Shown here one piece after another: positions 1 to 11,171 of a stretch of 64,000 nucleotides of DNA. The notes beneath the pieces were generated by a model. It saw only the letters and a program-made list of their open reading frames with translations, ran no database searches and was not told the origin of the DNA. Source of the DNA: Erigeron canadensis. Lineage: Eukaryota > Streptophyta > Magnoliopsida > Asterales > Asteraceae. The stretch spans positions 22,136,980 to 22,200,979 of the forward strand of contig NC_057765.1 of the NCBI RefSeq assembly GCF_010389155.1, written 5' to 3'. A program made the translations under genes and the position numbers. Each line of letters opens with the position of its first letter. Position 1 is the stretch's first letter.

Positions 1-393
1 ACAAAATTTTGACATTCTTTTATTTTAGATGTGAAGTTACTTTAGATTAAATATATAGAAAATGAGAATATGACGTATGTATAAGTAGATAGTAAGTATA
101 AAAAATTATATGTAAATCAAATATTTTTAAGATATTGGGTTGGCGGGTCGACCTGACAACTCAACCCGAACCGAACTTGAAAAATTTCAAGTTGGCGGGT
201 TGGTGGGTCGAAACTCCCCAACCCTAACCTGACTTTTTTCGGGTTTGGTTTCGGGTTGGTTCGAGATTGACAGCCTTAATATCATATATATATATATATA
301 ACCCAAAACCCATTTATTTTTTATATATAACCATATATATATACACACACACACTACACCCACAACACTTTCACATATCATGATATTGGAACA
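1..393. other. AT-rich intergenic DNA, no gene
   Basis: No gene is seen. The stretch holds an AT microsatellite at about 283-300, a CA run at about 343-352, and a GGGTT/AACCC-rich block at about 128-275. It ends where a transposase remnant begins. Confidence 0.6.
128..275. repeat. GGGTT/AACCCGA-rich degenerate repeat
   Basis: The stretch is dominated by variants of CGGGTTGG and AACCCGAAC. A longer relative lies at about 37,975-38,185. It is not the plant telomere repeat (TTTAGGG). The role is unknown; it may be part of an old dispersed repeat. Confidence 0.45.
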
Positions 394-749
394 TTCGGGT
401 TTTTGAAAAAGCGTTGCAAAGTTATTAGTTTTTCCTCACGGTACTTGGACAAGGAGAGGATGCATGACGTGATATATACGTGTATTATTTTACACAACAT
501 GATATTGGGGGATGAATATAAAGCTTTTTGTCAAACTTCAACAATGAAGACCCGACATTAGACACGCAGTATTGGGAACAAGAGACTCCAATGGAGCAAC
601 AAATCGTGAATTCAGATGTCGTTCGGAATAGCCAAATCCACAACATGTTCATAGCGGATTTGGTAGACCACCTGTGGGAAAACAACACGACAAATCAAGA
701 ACAATACGTGCCACTGGAAGTCGATGACTACTTTAGCAATGATGATTAG
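394..749 (+). pseudogene. PIF/Harbinger transposase, C-terminal remnant
   Basis: This is the last part of a PIF/Harbinger (HARBI1-like) DDE transposase. The reading from 394 gives a segment with RYLDKERMHDVIYTCIILHN, matching the family's conserved 'acvILHNMI' block after the catalytic glutamate. After a frameshift near 525 the frame continues to a stop at 747-749, with IHNMFIADLVDHLW, the usual LR.dLVehlW tail. The DDE catalytic core and N-terminus are missing, so it cannot be active. It differs from the Harbinger transposase at 23.1-28.3 kb, so it is a separate family. No convincing TIR pair was found around it. Confidence 0.75.
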
Positions 750-979
750 TTTTTAGGTTTTTAATTTTAGTATTGTATGGAATAATTTTTGGATTTTTAT
801 TTTTATGTTTAGTATTTTAAATTTTAATGTCTTGGATTTTTTTATAAATAATATGGAAATTACAAAAACAAAAAATAAAATAAAACCAATCATTGGAAGT
901 GTCACATGACACAGATTGTCTCCCCTTAAAAACTCACTCATTTTCATTTTTTTTAGGAAGGGGGGGGGGGGGGGGGACT
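750..979. other. 3' flank of the Harbinger remnant with a G homopolymer
   Basis: No gene is seen. AT-rich DNA follows the transposase stop and leads to a run of about 17 G residues at 960-976. Copy-number error in assembly is likely at such a homopolymer. Confidence 0.5.
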
Positions 980-1762
980 CTTTATACCCTACATGTCATA
1001 TGACACACTCCCCCTCCCTTTTCCCACACTTACCACTCCCTTTAATCTTAGAGTGAACACTTGAACGGTACGTTGGTATGGATGAGTTACAAGTAAAATA
1101 GACCTGTAAAAAGTCATTATTTTATGGTTTCAAATTTCAATTGTGCAATAGTTAGAATAAACCAGTAGTGAGCAAAAGCAAGGATGACAATTGGCAAGTG
1201 GTGCTGGTGGGTAAGAGTAAGACCATCGTGATCGTGGGAAATTTTTCATGGGGTTCATGCAATACTTCATCACCCCTTGGTTATTAGGCATCTCCAATCT
1301 TGTAGAATGAAAGACTTATTTTGTGAAAAAAAGTTTTATAAAAGGTTGATACCATTAGGTAAAAATACTTATTTGATTAAAAGGTTGAAAAACCTAAACC
1401 TTTTGGCCAATAGGAATTTAAATAAAGAAAAACTTTTAAAAAGCATTTCCATTGGAGTGACAACTTTTTTTGGGTTGAAGTTAATGGAATGACAATTTGA
1501 GAAAATAAAAAGCTATTAATGACTAAATGTTATTGAGGATGCTCTTAGTTTATTACATATAGTGTATAGTTGTAACTATATTATATTGTATATTATATAT
1601 TATATTAAAGTAAAACAATATGAATAATAACTCACCTGGTTACTATTCGCTCATGTCACAACCCGTATCATTATTTTAATTTTGGCATTTCACATCCTGT
1701 TTGTTTTTTTATTACTTGTTATTTTTTTATTTTTCACACTTTTTACTATTGGTTCATCAAAT
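980..1762. repeat. Tandem duplication, unit A (783 bp)
   Basis: The sequence starting CTTTATACCC at 980 begins again at 1763, giving a period of 783 bp. Unit A is uninterrupted and carries one Harbinger-type MITE (1287-1544). It also holds the empty-site sequence AATCTTAGAGTGAACAC near 1044-1060, which in unit B is split by two insertions. Confidence 0.85.
1287..1544. mobile_element. Tourist-like MITE, copy in unit A
   Basis: The ends are GGCATCTCCAAT on the left and, reverse-complemented, GAGCATCCTCAAT on the right, flanked by TTA at 1284-1286 and 1545-1547. A TTA duplication with short imperfect TIRs is the PIF/Harbinger (Tourist) signature. It was carried along in the tandem duplication. 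Confidence 0.65.
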
Positions 1763-1833
1763 CTTTATACCCCACATGTCACATGACACACTCCCCCTCC
1801 CTTTTCCCACACTTACCACTCCCTTTAATCTTA

Positions 1834-2357
1834 TGTGAAAACGTGTTTCAGCACGTTCCCGGATCGATTAACACGAGATCTATACAATCATAGATGTGCG
1901 GAATCCGTCTATGATCGTCTTTAGGGTTAATTAATGATTATCATGATAAACACACATGAAGATAATAAGAACAGGAGATAAACATGAAAAATACTATCAT
2001 TAATCATATGATTACAAGGTGAATCCGTATGAAAAAAATCTACAATGGTTACGGATTACAATCATTGAGACGAATCGTGATAGTTTGGGCGGTATCTCGA
2101 GGTATAGATCTCTACCTCGAGAACCTAGTGAATGACTCTATGTTGCAACTAAATCATCAACCTAAATTCGTGACCTAAGACTTATATTTATAGGTTGTAC
2201 AAACAGACTGGGCTGTCAAATTCGTACAAACGGGCTGGGCTTTACTAACTTAATAGTTCTTACGAACTTAAACTTCGTAAGCATAATTGTACGAATTTCT
2301 CAGCCTTTTAGAATTATTGCATCGGACAACAAATTGTGCACTTTATGTGCTCTAACA
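1834..2357 (-). mobile_element. Solo LTR, probably Ty1/copia, TSD TCTTA
   Basis: This 524-bp element starts TG and ends CA (TGTGAAAACG...CTCTAACA on the plus strand). It is flanked by perfect 5-bp duplications TCTTA at 1829-1833 and 2358-2362. Read on the minus strand it starts TGTTAGAGCAC, a common copia LTR start, and has a TATA-like CTATAAATATA at about 2183-2193. No internal domain or second LTR is present, so it is a solo LTR left by LTR-LTR recombination. Unit A of the tandem repeat is the matching empty site. The copia assignment is inference. Confidence 0.85.
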
Positions 2358-2363
2358 TCTTAC

Positions 2364-2709
2364 GGGGTGTTTGGTATGATGAATGGAAAGAGGAGAAAGA
2401 GAATGGGAAAGACTTCTCTTGTTTGTTTGCAATGGAGAAAGGGAATGAGAAAAGAGAAAGGGGAATCGATTCCATTCTCTCCATTCTCTACAAATTGTAG
2501 AGAATGGGTGCTAATGAATTTTTTTTTTTTAAAGATGTTATATGTAATAAACTTATTATTATTTAAAATTTTCTTTTTTATATATATCCATTCTCTGTGG
2601 GTAGCAAACAGCGAAATCCATTCTCTTTCCAAATACTCATTCTCTTTCTCACTATTTCCATTCTCTATTACATTTCCATTCTATATGATTCCTTCCTACC
2701 AAACACCCC
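2364..2709. mobile_element. Tourist-like (PIF/Harbinger) MITE, TSD TTA
   Basis: The 346-bp element has 13-bp terminal inverted repeats GGGGTGTTTGGTA / TACCAAACACCCC, flanked by TTA at 2360-2362 and 2710-2712 with one extra C on the left. The interior is rich in GAGAATGG and its complement. It has no coding capacity. It lies next to the solo LTR at the same original site, so the two insertions share flanking bases. Confidence 0.85.
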
Positions 2710-2949
2710 TTAAAAGTGAACACTTGAACGGTACGTTGGTATTGATGAGTTACAAGTAAAATAGACATGTAAAAAGTCATTATTTTATGGTTTCAAATTT
2801 CAATTGTGCAAGAGTTAGAAAAAACGGGTAGTGAGCAAAAGCAAGGATGACAATTGACAAGTGATGCTGGTGTGTAAGAGTAAGATCATCGTGATCGTGG
2901 GAAATTTTTCATGGGGTTCATGCAATACTTCATCACCCCTTGGTTATTA

Positions 2950-3210
2950 GGCATCTCCAATCTTGTAGAATGAAAGACTTATTTTGTGAAAAAAAGTTTT
3001 ATAAAAGGTTGATACCATTGGGTAAAAATACTTATTTGATTAAAAAAATTGAAAAACCTAAACCTTTTGGCCAATAGGAATTTAAATAAAGAAACACTTT
3101 TAAAAAGCATTTCCATTGGAGCGACAACTTTTTTTATAGGTTGAAGTTAATGGAATGACGATTTGAGAAAATAAAAAGCTATTAGTGACTTAATGTCATT
3201 GAGGATGCTC
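2950..3210. mobile_element. Tourist-like MITE, copy in unit B
   Basis: This is the duplicate of the MITE at 1287-1544, with the same ends and TTA flanks (2947-2949, 3211-3213). A few small substitutions and indels separate the copies. Confidence 0.65.
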
Positions 3211-3429
3211 TTAGTTTATTACATATAGCGTATAGTTGTAACTATATTATATTGTATATTATATATTTTATTAAAGCAAAACAATATGAATAATACCTAA
3301 CCTAGTTACTATTCGTTTATGTCACAACCCGTATCATTATTTTAATTTTTGCGTTTCACATCCTGTTTGTTTTTTTATTACTTGTTATTTTTTTATTTTT
3401 CACACTTTTTACTATTGGCTCATCAAATC

Positions 3430-3715
3430 CTTTTGTGGTTACATTACACCACTTACCACTATTCACATTGTGAGTCCCAAATTTAAGATAAATGACAAGT
3501 AAATCCGACTAGCAAGCAACTCTAACCTGGCATATGACCAATTAAGAGTGCGATCCAGATATAGATATTAACAAGAAGGTAAGTAACAAAAAGTAAATTG
3601 CATGTAACTGAAGTGCTGAAACTATATAAATAATATGTATAATCAAGTATATGACATTGAAACACGATGTACTTTTTAATGTATTTGATTTACTGATATA
3701 AACAAATACAAAGGT
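3430..3715. other. Intergenic, nothing recognised
   Basis: AT-rich sequence between the tandem duplication and the next LTR. No ORF or repeat could be supported. Confidence 0.4.
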
Positions 3716-4380
3716 TGTTGCGGAACAAAGATAATCACAAATGTGAAAATATCTAAACAACTTTGAAATACAAGTGATCTAAATAACTTGGAAATACTCG
3801 TAAGAATTACTTAGAATATATCTCACAAGTTGCAATGTCAAAAGTTTCAACATCTTGCAATTTGTGAAAAGCCTTGTATTTATAGCCAACGTGCATGCTG
3901 ATGTGGACTTGGTCGTACAATACTAGATTGGGATACATTTTAAGGAATTCAAATTGATTCCTTAAAAGTATGTGTTAAGGTTAAGTGTGAAAGTCATTTG
4001 ACGTGACGTTTCACACTTTATTCCCAACCTTTTACTCAATCTATCACTTTTCCAGGTCTTATGGAAATAACTGGATAAAGAGAGATAAAGTAAAAGGGCT
4101 TCCTCGTAATCAGTGTAAAGTGTTGTAAGTACTTCACACTGAGATGCTTCAGTCTTCGATCAGGTAGAATCTTCTCTGAGCTCTGCTTCTGAGATGATTC
4201 TCTTTCTTCAGTCTTCAGTCTTCGACTTCTGAATGAATGTCTTCAGTTTGAGCCGATCTTGATTTGAAGTGAAGCTTCAGTGAACTTATTCTGAATGACT
4301 TCAGAATTCTGTACAAGTATTTTTCACTGAGCTTCAGCTTTTTCTGAACAAATCATACTTGGTCGATTTTCGACCCAACA
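3716..4380 (-). mobile_element. Solo or orphan LTR, probably Ty1/copia
   Basis: On the minus strand this starts TGTTGGGTCGAAAATCG and ends TTTGTTCCGCAACA, giving inverted ends TGTTG/CAACA. A TATA-like CTATAAATAC lies on the minus strand at about 3872-3885. The CTTCAGTCTTCGACTTC-rich part fits an LTR. The flanks (AAGGT and CACAC) do not match, so it may be an exchange product or truncated rather than a clean solo LTR. Confidence 0.6.
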
Positions 4381-5579
4381 CACACTATGTTACATTGCAT
4401 TCCATTTGAATTTTCAACTAATATATTGACGATTTTGTCAGATTACACCTTGTTCGAGTTATCAACTACATGTTACTTCTTGGTTTCCTGCATACTTTCA
4501 GAAAAACTTAAGCGAGTTATGATTCTTCCACGTCACACCCCATACCACCATTTGGGTGTTTTAGGTTCGTACTTATATTCGTCATAACTAAGGTAAACCA
4601 AGCTATAAATGGGGAAAATGAATTTGGGGTTGTCCCTAATATAAACCTAGATAAGGAACCTCTCATATCTTGATTTTTTAATTAAAAAATCACGGGGCTC
4701 AAACTTTGAGTTAAGATATAAAAACATTTAAAATATTTATATGTGAGGAATTCCCTATTTAAGGTAAGATGGAAAAAAAAAACCATATCTACTTTTGCCA
4801 TTATAAAATTATTATGTTTAGAAACATTAATTAATAAATTGATAAAAGATCTTTGACATTGAGGTATAGTGGGTCAGAGTGTCATCTCTTACATTTGATT
4901 ACTAGCTTTAATACACATGCACGGTGCAGTTACAACAAAAACGTTAATTAATTGCAATCATGCAAAATCTTTATAAAAATGCATTGAACAGATCACATAA
5001 AATTGAGTTACTTATTTAATATTTTATTAAAACAGTCACACAATCGATCATACGTTAAAATTTTTTTACAGTTTCTATTAAATGTTCAATGAAATATTTT
5101 TAAAAAGAAAATAAAATCCCAAATTTGCCAATTATGTAAAATGTTAATTATGTTTTTATACAATAATGATATATATTTTTTATATTGAAAATACTTTATT
5201 TAAAAGAGAAAGAATTTTATAAAAATATAATTTTTGAACATACATAAAAATACAATAATTAATTATGTTGAAATAGCAATAAAATTTTATAAAATACAAA
5301 GTTTTAATAAATAACAAGTATAACTTATACTGATTGTATCTATATTTTGCATAACATTACATGTTTCAAATCTCATGTGTAAGGTATGTGAGGCTATTTT
5401 GGAACATAGCATGGAAGTAGGTTGGTATATATAAATGGGTGTGTATGTTTATCTAACTTAAAACTAAACTAGTTGAAGGTTAAAAATGTTAATATATTAA
5501 TTGCAAATGTATACCATTAAAACTGGAAAATTAGTAAAAGCAAATTTTGGGTTTTTAGAGCTAGGTGGCCTAATATATA
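4381..5579. other. AT-rich intergenic DNA with a Helitron end
   Basis: No gene is seen. The only structured signal is a minus-strand Helitron 3' terminus at 4902-4937. Confidence 0.5.
4902..4937 (-). mobile_element. Helitron 3' terminus, partner end not found
   Basis: On the minus strand the sequence has a TGCAC-C-GTGCA hairpin followed about 12 nt later by CTAG and then a T, the standard plant Helitron 3' end. The 5' (TC) end should lie to the right but was not identified. Confidence 0.45.
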
Positions 5580-5814
5580 CTCCATTAGTCTCTTTTTAAT
5601 TGTTTTATTTTGACTAGTCAAGTCTTTTTTTCTTCTAATTTTAACCATATATATCTTTGTTTGTGTTATATATTAGTACATTAAAAAATATATTTACGGT
5701 CAATTTATATATGTTATCAAGTGTTATATAACACAAAAAAATATATTTACGGTCAAAAATAAATATTAAGACTCAAAATGTCAAACTAAGGCACTTAATA
5801 TGGAACAAGTGGAG
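5580..5814. mobile_element. Stowaway-like MITE, TSD TA
   Basis: The ends are CTCCATTAGTCTC on the left and CTCCACTTGTTCC (reverse complement) on the right, flanked by TA. This resembles the Stowaway (Tc1/mariner) terminus CTCCNTCCGTCC. The interior (TTTGTGTTATAT and ACGGTCAA blocks) is shared with the element at 41,647-41,895. Confidence 0.7.
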
Positions 5815-5856
5815 TAATATCTAATATTTATTTTTGTATGTATCGATCTTTAACCA

Positions 5857-5981
5857 ACAAGGAATTAGCCTAGTGGTAAGACAAGCACTTGGTGACCTTA
5901 AGGTCTCAGGTTCGATCACCGTTGGAGACAAAAAATAATTCCTTTATGGTACCCGTTATGAATGAAGCCTAGACCCATATG
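5857..5981 (+). mobile_element. tRNA-derived SINE
   Basis: The head carries a pol III box A (TAGCCTAGTGG, 5866-5876) and box B (GGTTCGATCACC, about 5909-5920) at normal spacing. The family is thought to be copied by LINE machinery. Possible 7-bp target duplications TTAACCA lie at 5850-5856 and 5982-5988. The sequence does not fold as a full tRNA, so it is not a tRNA gene. Confidence 0.6.
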
Positions 5982-5988
5982 TTAACCA

Positions 5989-7680
5989 TTTAAATATAAT
6001 AATAATAAGAGAATTAAATTTGATACTTCGTTTACTTGAGTTTCACATCATAACTGCTAAGAAACAAAAAGTCATAGATAACGAAACCTTTGTATGGCTA
6101 ATAGTGAACCAAAAAGTAAAACAAAACCCTTAAATTGAACAAAAATATTTTAAAAAATTTAGATGTTTGTTTAGATTGTTTAGATTGATGATTAAAATCA
6201 ATTAAAAGTAAATTGCTTAATTAACACATACCATGAATTTTTCAAAAAAATGGAACCTCCATATGTGTTGATGATATCATTGAACTTTTACTAACATCCC
6301 TTGATGTTTTGATATTAGTAATCTTGAAATTATCATTGTTTTTAAGGCTAATATTGTTTTGACTTTTGATTATTTAGGTATATTTTGAGAGGCATTGAAT
6401 CTTGAAAGGAAATTACTCAGTTTTTTTCTTTATTAGAAAAAAGTAATGTGTAAGTTTTACAAATAATAATAATATAATAGTAAAGAATTGATGAATTGAA
6501 ATGGGATAAGTTATTTTCAACTTGTATAAAAGCCCTAAGTCAAGAAGGTCATTTGATAGATAGAAATCAATTGTCCTTGTCATCTAATGGCTCTGACTTA
6601 ATTTAAAAAAAAAAAAAGAATTTAAATGGCTGGTTTATAGTTATTAGGAGATTGAATATTTTTTCAATTTACAAACTACAATAAATCATAGGTGGAAACG
6701 ATCTTAAAAATTAACTTAAAAATCATTCTAAAGTCACAAGATGACAATAACATGTTATATTTGTTAACAAATGTCTTAACTTTATATTTTGTTTTTATCA
6801 CATGTCATTATCATTTGGTTAAAATGATTTTTAGTCTATTTGTTAAAAAGATTTATCATTTTCATTGTGGAATTAAAACATAAAATGAAGCTAACTGATT
6901 TAGGTCGAGTATATCTTATTTTAGGATTCAAGCCTCAACCACCACATAAAGATTTACATAAAATTAGGTCATATTCTTGGTATTGAGGTAAGACAAAATC
7001 CAATCAATCAAATATTGTGGGGCTATATTTTTGTCTCATGGGGAACACTTTATATTGTGGTCTATCTTGTAACCATTGAGCCACCCTTTGGTCTTTAACA
7101 TATTGGTTCTTTATTTGCCTTTTTATGTCTATGTGTCTACACCTTTTGCCATTCTAGATAGTGATTCTTTTAGGTAAAAACTACGAAGACCCATAAGATA
7201 AAACTAATATTGTTGTTTATTTTCTCTATTATGTCTACTTGTCTACACCTTTTGCCGTTCTAGATAGTGATTTTTTTAGGTAAAAACTACCCGTAAAAAT
7301 AAAACAACTTGAAAGACTTATAAAAAAAATTTCGAAAATCTTTCTTTTTTCCAAAGACAATCTATTCTACTCATATTTTTAAACAACAAATAACAAAAAT
7401 CAATAGAAATCACTAAAAACAAAATTAATAGCATAGTTATTGGCTTAAATTTACTAATAAGGTTTGAAAGATTATTAAGGTTTGAAAGATTAAATTTACT
7501 AATAACGTCGTTTCGGCCGTTCAAAAAAAATAGTATAGTTATTGGCTTAAATTTACTAATAAGGTTTGAAAGATTAAGACATTTCCTGTTCGATATAACC
7601 AATTTTATGATATCTATATAAAAACCATACGATAAAATCACCAAGGTGTAACTTTACTTATATGCATATGTGCCCTCTAA
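5989..7680. other. AT-rich intergenic DNA with two local duplications
   Basis: No gene is supported. A segment of about 60 bp (CTACACCTTTTGCC..TAGATAGTGA) occurs at about 7122-7185 and 7230-7293. A segment with GTTATTGGCTTAAATTTAC occurs at about 7435-7483 and 7535-7575. Both look like small local duplications. Confidence 0.55.
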
Positions 7681-8571
7681 GCGGGTGTTTTGGATTGTTT
7701 TTTCAACCTGATTTTTAGATTATTGTGATTTGAAATCGTAGAAAATCTATTTTTAGTGTTTGGTAAATATTTAATAAAAATTGATTTTTTAGGTTTTGAA
7801 GGGAGTATAACGTGATAATTCAAAAGCAGCTCTCCTGTTACCGCTGCAAAACGCAGCTAACAGATTTCATTCTCCCCACCTTTTAAATTACCCTAATGCC
7901 CTTTGATAACTACAACCCCTTCACACAATGATTTACAACATGTACGTGAGCACCATATTCATTCTAAACAACTTCTAGTATTCAATACAGCAATGGATTC
8001 AACACTGGGCATTATATTACTGATCCATATTATTTTTTCCATGATTCAACAACGAAAATTTGTAATTATTTTATGCCTATTGTTTGGTTTATTCATTCAT
8101 ATATAACTCTTTCTTGTACTATATTACAAAAAGAAAAATTATATATATATATATATATACACTTAATATTTGAATAATTTGAATTGAGGTAGATGAAAAA
8201 GATGATTTGTTTTGTATATCATAGTTGATGCTTATTAATGATATATTTCTTTGTTATATCAATGCTTAATATATTTCTTTGTTATATCAATTTCTTTTCG
8301 AAATTGTGTGCTTATATGGCTTATTATCAAATGTGTTCTGATATATGATAAGTAAAAATGAATGCCCTTTCTGGTCATTTAACAGCTTTAGTAGCCTAAT
8401 TATGTAATTTCCAAACACTCAAAAAACTAATTATTTGATTATAACGTTATTATATAACATAATCAATTCCAAACGCTATAATTTTATATCACGTTTTGTT
8501 ACAGCCAATTATTAGATTCTGATTATACAAATAACATAATTTATTTTTTAAGCGCAACCCCAAACACCCTC
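7681..8571. mobile_element. PIF/Harbinger-type non-autonomous element, TSD TAA
   Basis: This 891-bp element has termini GCGGGTGTTTTGG and, reverse-complemented, GAGGGTGTTTGGGG. It is flanked by TAA at 7678-7680 and 8572-8574. The interior has an AT microsatellite near 8137-8158 and no transposase. Short G-rich TIRs and a TAA duplication point to PIF/Harbinger. Confidence 0.75.
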
Positions 8572-8574
8572 TAA

Positions 8575-8909
8575 ATGACTCAATAGCATCAATGAAATCG
8601 AACTAAAGACCTCTAAATTCAAATCACATTTAAATTAGCTTTATAAAGATTATTAATTTATTAACTGTAGTGTGTATTATTAAAAGTGATAATGTCGCCA
8701 TTTGTGGACATGTGTATAGGATTAAAGTACATAAATGATTATTTTCACTTCCTTTTTAATTTGTATCAATGTTAATATTATATATAATAATAAGATAAGA
8801 TAAGATTTGTTATTTTTTTTAAAAAGCTACTCTTCCAATTCCAAAGTAGACAAGGTAACATGGAGATGAGTTGATTCCTTCAAAAAAATACAAATGCAAA
8901 GTTAACATT
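8575..8909. other. AT-rich intergenic DNA
   Basis: Nothing is recognised apart from the left target duplication of the following SINE at 8898-8909. Confidence 0.4.
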
Positions 8910-9280
8910 ATCAATAGGCAGGCCAGTTTGCCTTAGATGAGTTGGTGGAGTGGTTTAGTGTTTCCATGATGACTTATAGGTTTTTGGTTCGAATCTTCAT
9001 TCCATCAATATTGAAATAAAAGTAGTCCTTCTATAAGAACTTGATTTAGGTATACTCAGGTTAAAGTCTGAGGGACAGAGTTTATCCCTATTAATCGTCG
9101 TGCCTTCGAGCGGATTAGTAGGGGGTTTTCCTCCATTGGGTATTTGAAATAGACATTTCTACTTCGAGGGAGCTCTCTAGCGCGGACCCGGTTAAGACGA
9201 CGTATGTTAATTCTCTCGCAGTCGAATTGCGACACGAAGTCTCAAGCGAAATTTACCTTTCATAATTAAAAAAAAAATAA
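8910..9280 (+). mobile_element. SINE with 12-bp target duplication
   Basis: This copy is bounded by perfect 12-bp direct repeats AAAGTTAACATT at 8898-8909 and 9281-9292. It has a tRNA-like head (TAGATGAGTTGGTGGAGTGG and GGTTCGAATC), a body with AGCGCGGACCCGGTTAAGAC, and an A-rich tail at about 9266-9280. The same body occurs at 10,164-10,495 (minus strand) and near 22,360-22,612, so this is a dispersed SINE family. Confidence 0.85.
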
Positions 9281-9292
9281 AAAGTTAACATT

Positions 9293-9611
9293 CAGACAAA
9301 ATGATTATTGTGTGGTGATGAACTTTTTGACACCATATCATGTCCAAATATAAATTCTGGTATATCATCAACTCACCTATACTAATAGAATGAGTAAATT
9401 TGAATAATTATATATAAAAAAAAGTTAGGTATTTGATACATGGATTCACGAAAACAAAATCATAATTCAATCCGAAATTAATTTAGTTTGTAAGTTCTTT
9501 TTGTTCAGTTTAGGAAAAATTCAATTTCGCTGGTTTACAACTCTTGTTGATTTCCAAACCAAACCAAACCAAACCAAATTCAGTTACCCCATCTCACCAC
9601 GCACACATTTA
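9293..9611. other. AT-rich intergenic DNA with an AACCA run
   Basis: No gene is seen. A short AACCA tandem run lies at about 9556-9582. Confidence 0.5.
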
Positions 9612-11171
9612 TCTCTTCTATATATAAAGCTAAAGTCCAATCCTAAAATTTAGCCTAAAAAAAGCTTAGGTGATACATCTAAAATCTCTACATTCTTTAA
9701 TTAATTTTTAAAATTATTAATTATGATGTCATAAACATATATTTAGATATATTAACTAAAATTAAATAACTAATTAACTAACTAGAGGTTTGTTACTTTC
9801 CGCCGACTATAGTGCCTTTTTTACTCCAACATTATATCATATCATATTTATTAATTATCTATATACATTATAAACTAAAATGCAAAATGTTTTTGTTAAT
9901 GCAATGCATCATTTCCATTAATAAAATAATGCAGTAACAAATATGCATTGTCTACATCGAAATGCCGTGAATTACCAGATTTCACAATCAAATTTTTAAA
10001 AACAATTTTGGAGTGATTCTTGCACAGTTGCACTTCTACGGTTACAATTATTATTTATTAAATTTACAATTTAGCCTTAGAAACTCATAGCAGTAAATAC
10101 GTGATCTTCTAAAAACCTATTCTATTGCATCCAATGGTCAATAGTTATACCGTAGCACTTTGTCTTATTTGAAAGGTGAATTTCGCTGAAAACTTCGTGT
10201 CGCGATTCGACAACGAGAGGTTTAGCATATGTTGTCTTAACCGGGTCCGCTAGAGAGCTTTCTCGAAGTAGAAATGCATATTTCAAATACCCGATGGGAG
10301 ACAAAACCCCTACTAATTCGCCTGAGGACACGAAGATAAATAGGGGTAAACCCTGCCCCCTCAGACTTGAACCTGGGTATACCCAAGTCAAGCCTTCATA
10401 AAGGGACTTAATTCTTATGTCCCCAAGGCTTGAACATAAAATCTCATGCAAGGGGATGGTCATTCAACCATTGAGATAAAGCTCAAGGACTCTTACACTT
10501 TGTTAAACTACACACATTTGTATGTTAATACAACCCTATAGAGGTATATGTATACACAAAATTTTAAATTATTAAGAACTAAAAAAAAAGATTAATCTAA
10601 AGAAACCGCAATTTATTAAATTGATGTCATATTCAAGACATATTAATAAAAAAAATTACTAATACATGCTAACTTATTAATACAAAAAAACTAAAGTGTA
10701 AGAAATACGGTCATTAACTGTTAAATAAAATGGTAAACTATCAGTAATTTTAACCATATTGTCAAGTTTTCATATTAAACATTTACATCTATCACAATAT
10801 CAATTACTACAATATGTTGTCTAAATATTATTCGGGTATTAAGATAAGGTGCATAAAATAGTCACTTAACATAAAATTTAGGATGTGCTTTTGGTATGAA
10901 AGATTTAGTTTTTTATAAACGTTAATTAAAGTCTTAGGGATGTATTTAACATTTTTAAATAAATTATTATATCTTAAAAAAATTGTACTTTCCATGTCAA
11001 AAACTTTCCCATATTTTGAATTTATTATCAATATTTTTATTTTTTTTTTGAACTTTTCTATTTATATTTTATGTCAAGCTTTCATATTTAATAATTACAT
11101 CATTATATCTATAACTATATATAATAAGTTATCTTAATATTACCCGGGTATTACCCGGGTGCTTAAGCTAG
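9612..11171 (+). mobile_element. Non-autonomous Helitron with a nested SINE
   Basis: The 5' end is TCTCTTCTATATATAAAG, preceded by A. The 3' end is CTAG (11,168-11,171), followed by T, consistent with A^T insertion. Just upstream of CTAG lies a strong hairpin, ACCCGGGT-ATT-ACCCGGGT (11,142-11,160). No Rep/helicase ORF is present, so it would need a partner in trans. A SINE sits inside at 10,164-10,495. Confidence 0.7.
10164..10495 (-). mobile_element. SINE, minus strand, nested in Helitron
   Basis: It belongs to the same family as the SINE at 8910-9280: head at the right (TCTCAATGGTTGAATGACC with a B-box-like TTCAAGCC), body TCTTAACCGGGTCCGC. It is flanked by 8-bp repeats CACTTTGT at 10,156-10,163 and 10,496-10,503. 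A 113-codon minus-strand frame across it is chance. Confidence 0.8.

Larger units (their letters stand above)
1763..3429. repeat. Tandem duplication, unit B, with two insertions
   Basis: Unit B consists of 1763-1833 plus about 2713-3429. Both parts match unit A closely, with scattered substitutions. The intervening 1834-2709 is absent from unit A and is made of a solo LTR and a MITE. Confidence 0.85.

Noticed and set aside
960..976. G homopolymer as a G-quadruplex regulatory site
   Set aside because: A single homopolymer is prone to assembly error and has no gene beside it to regulate.
2334..2759. 141-codon plus-strand open frame
   Set aside because: It spans a MITE with TIRs and TTA duplication and has no domain.
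8930..8990. tRNA-like sequences with box A and box B (also near 5866, 10,440, 22,370)
   Set aside because: They do not fold as full tRNAs and are followed by shared SINE bodies, tails and target duplications, so they are SINE heads and not tRNA genes.
10122..10463. 113-codon minus-strand open frame
   Set aside because: It lies across a SINE and reflects SINE sequence, not a protein gene.
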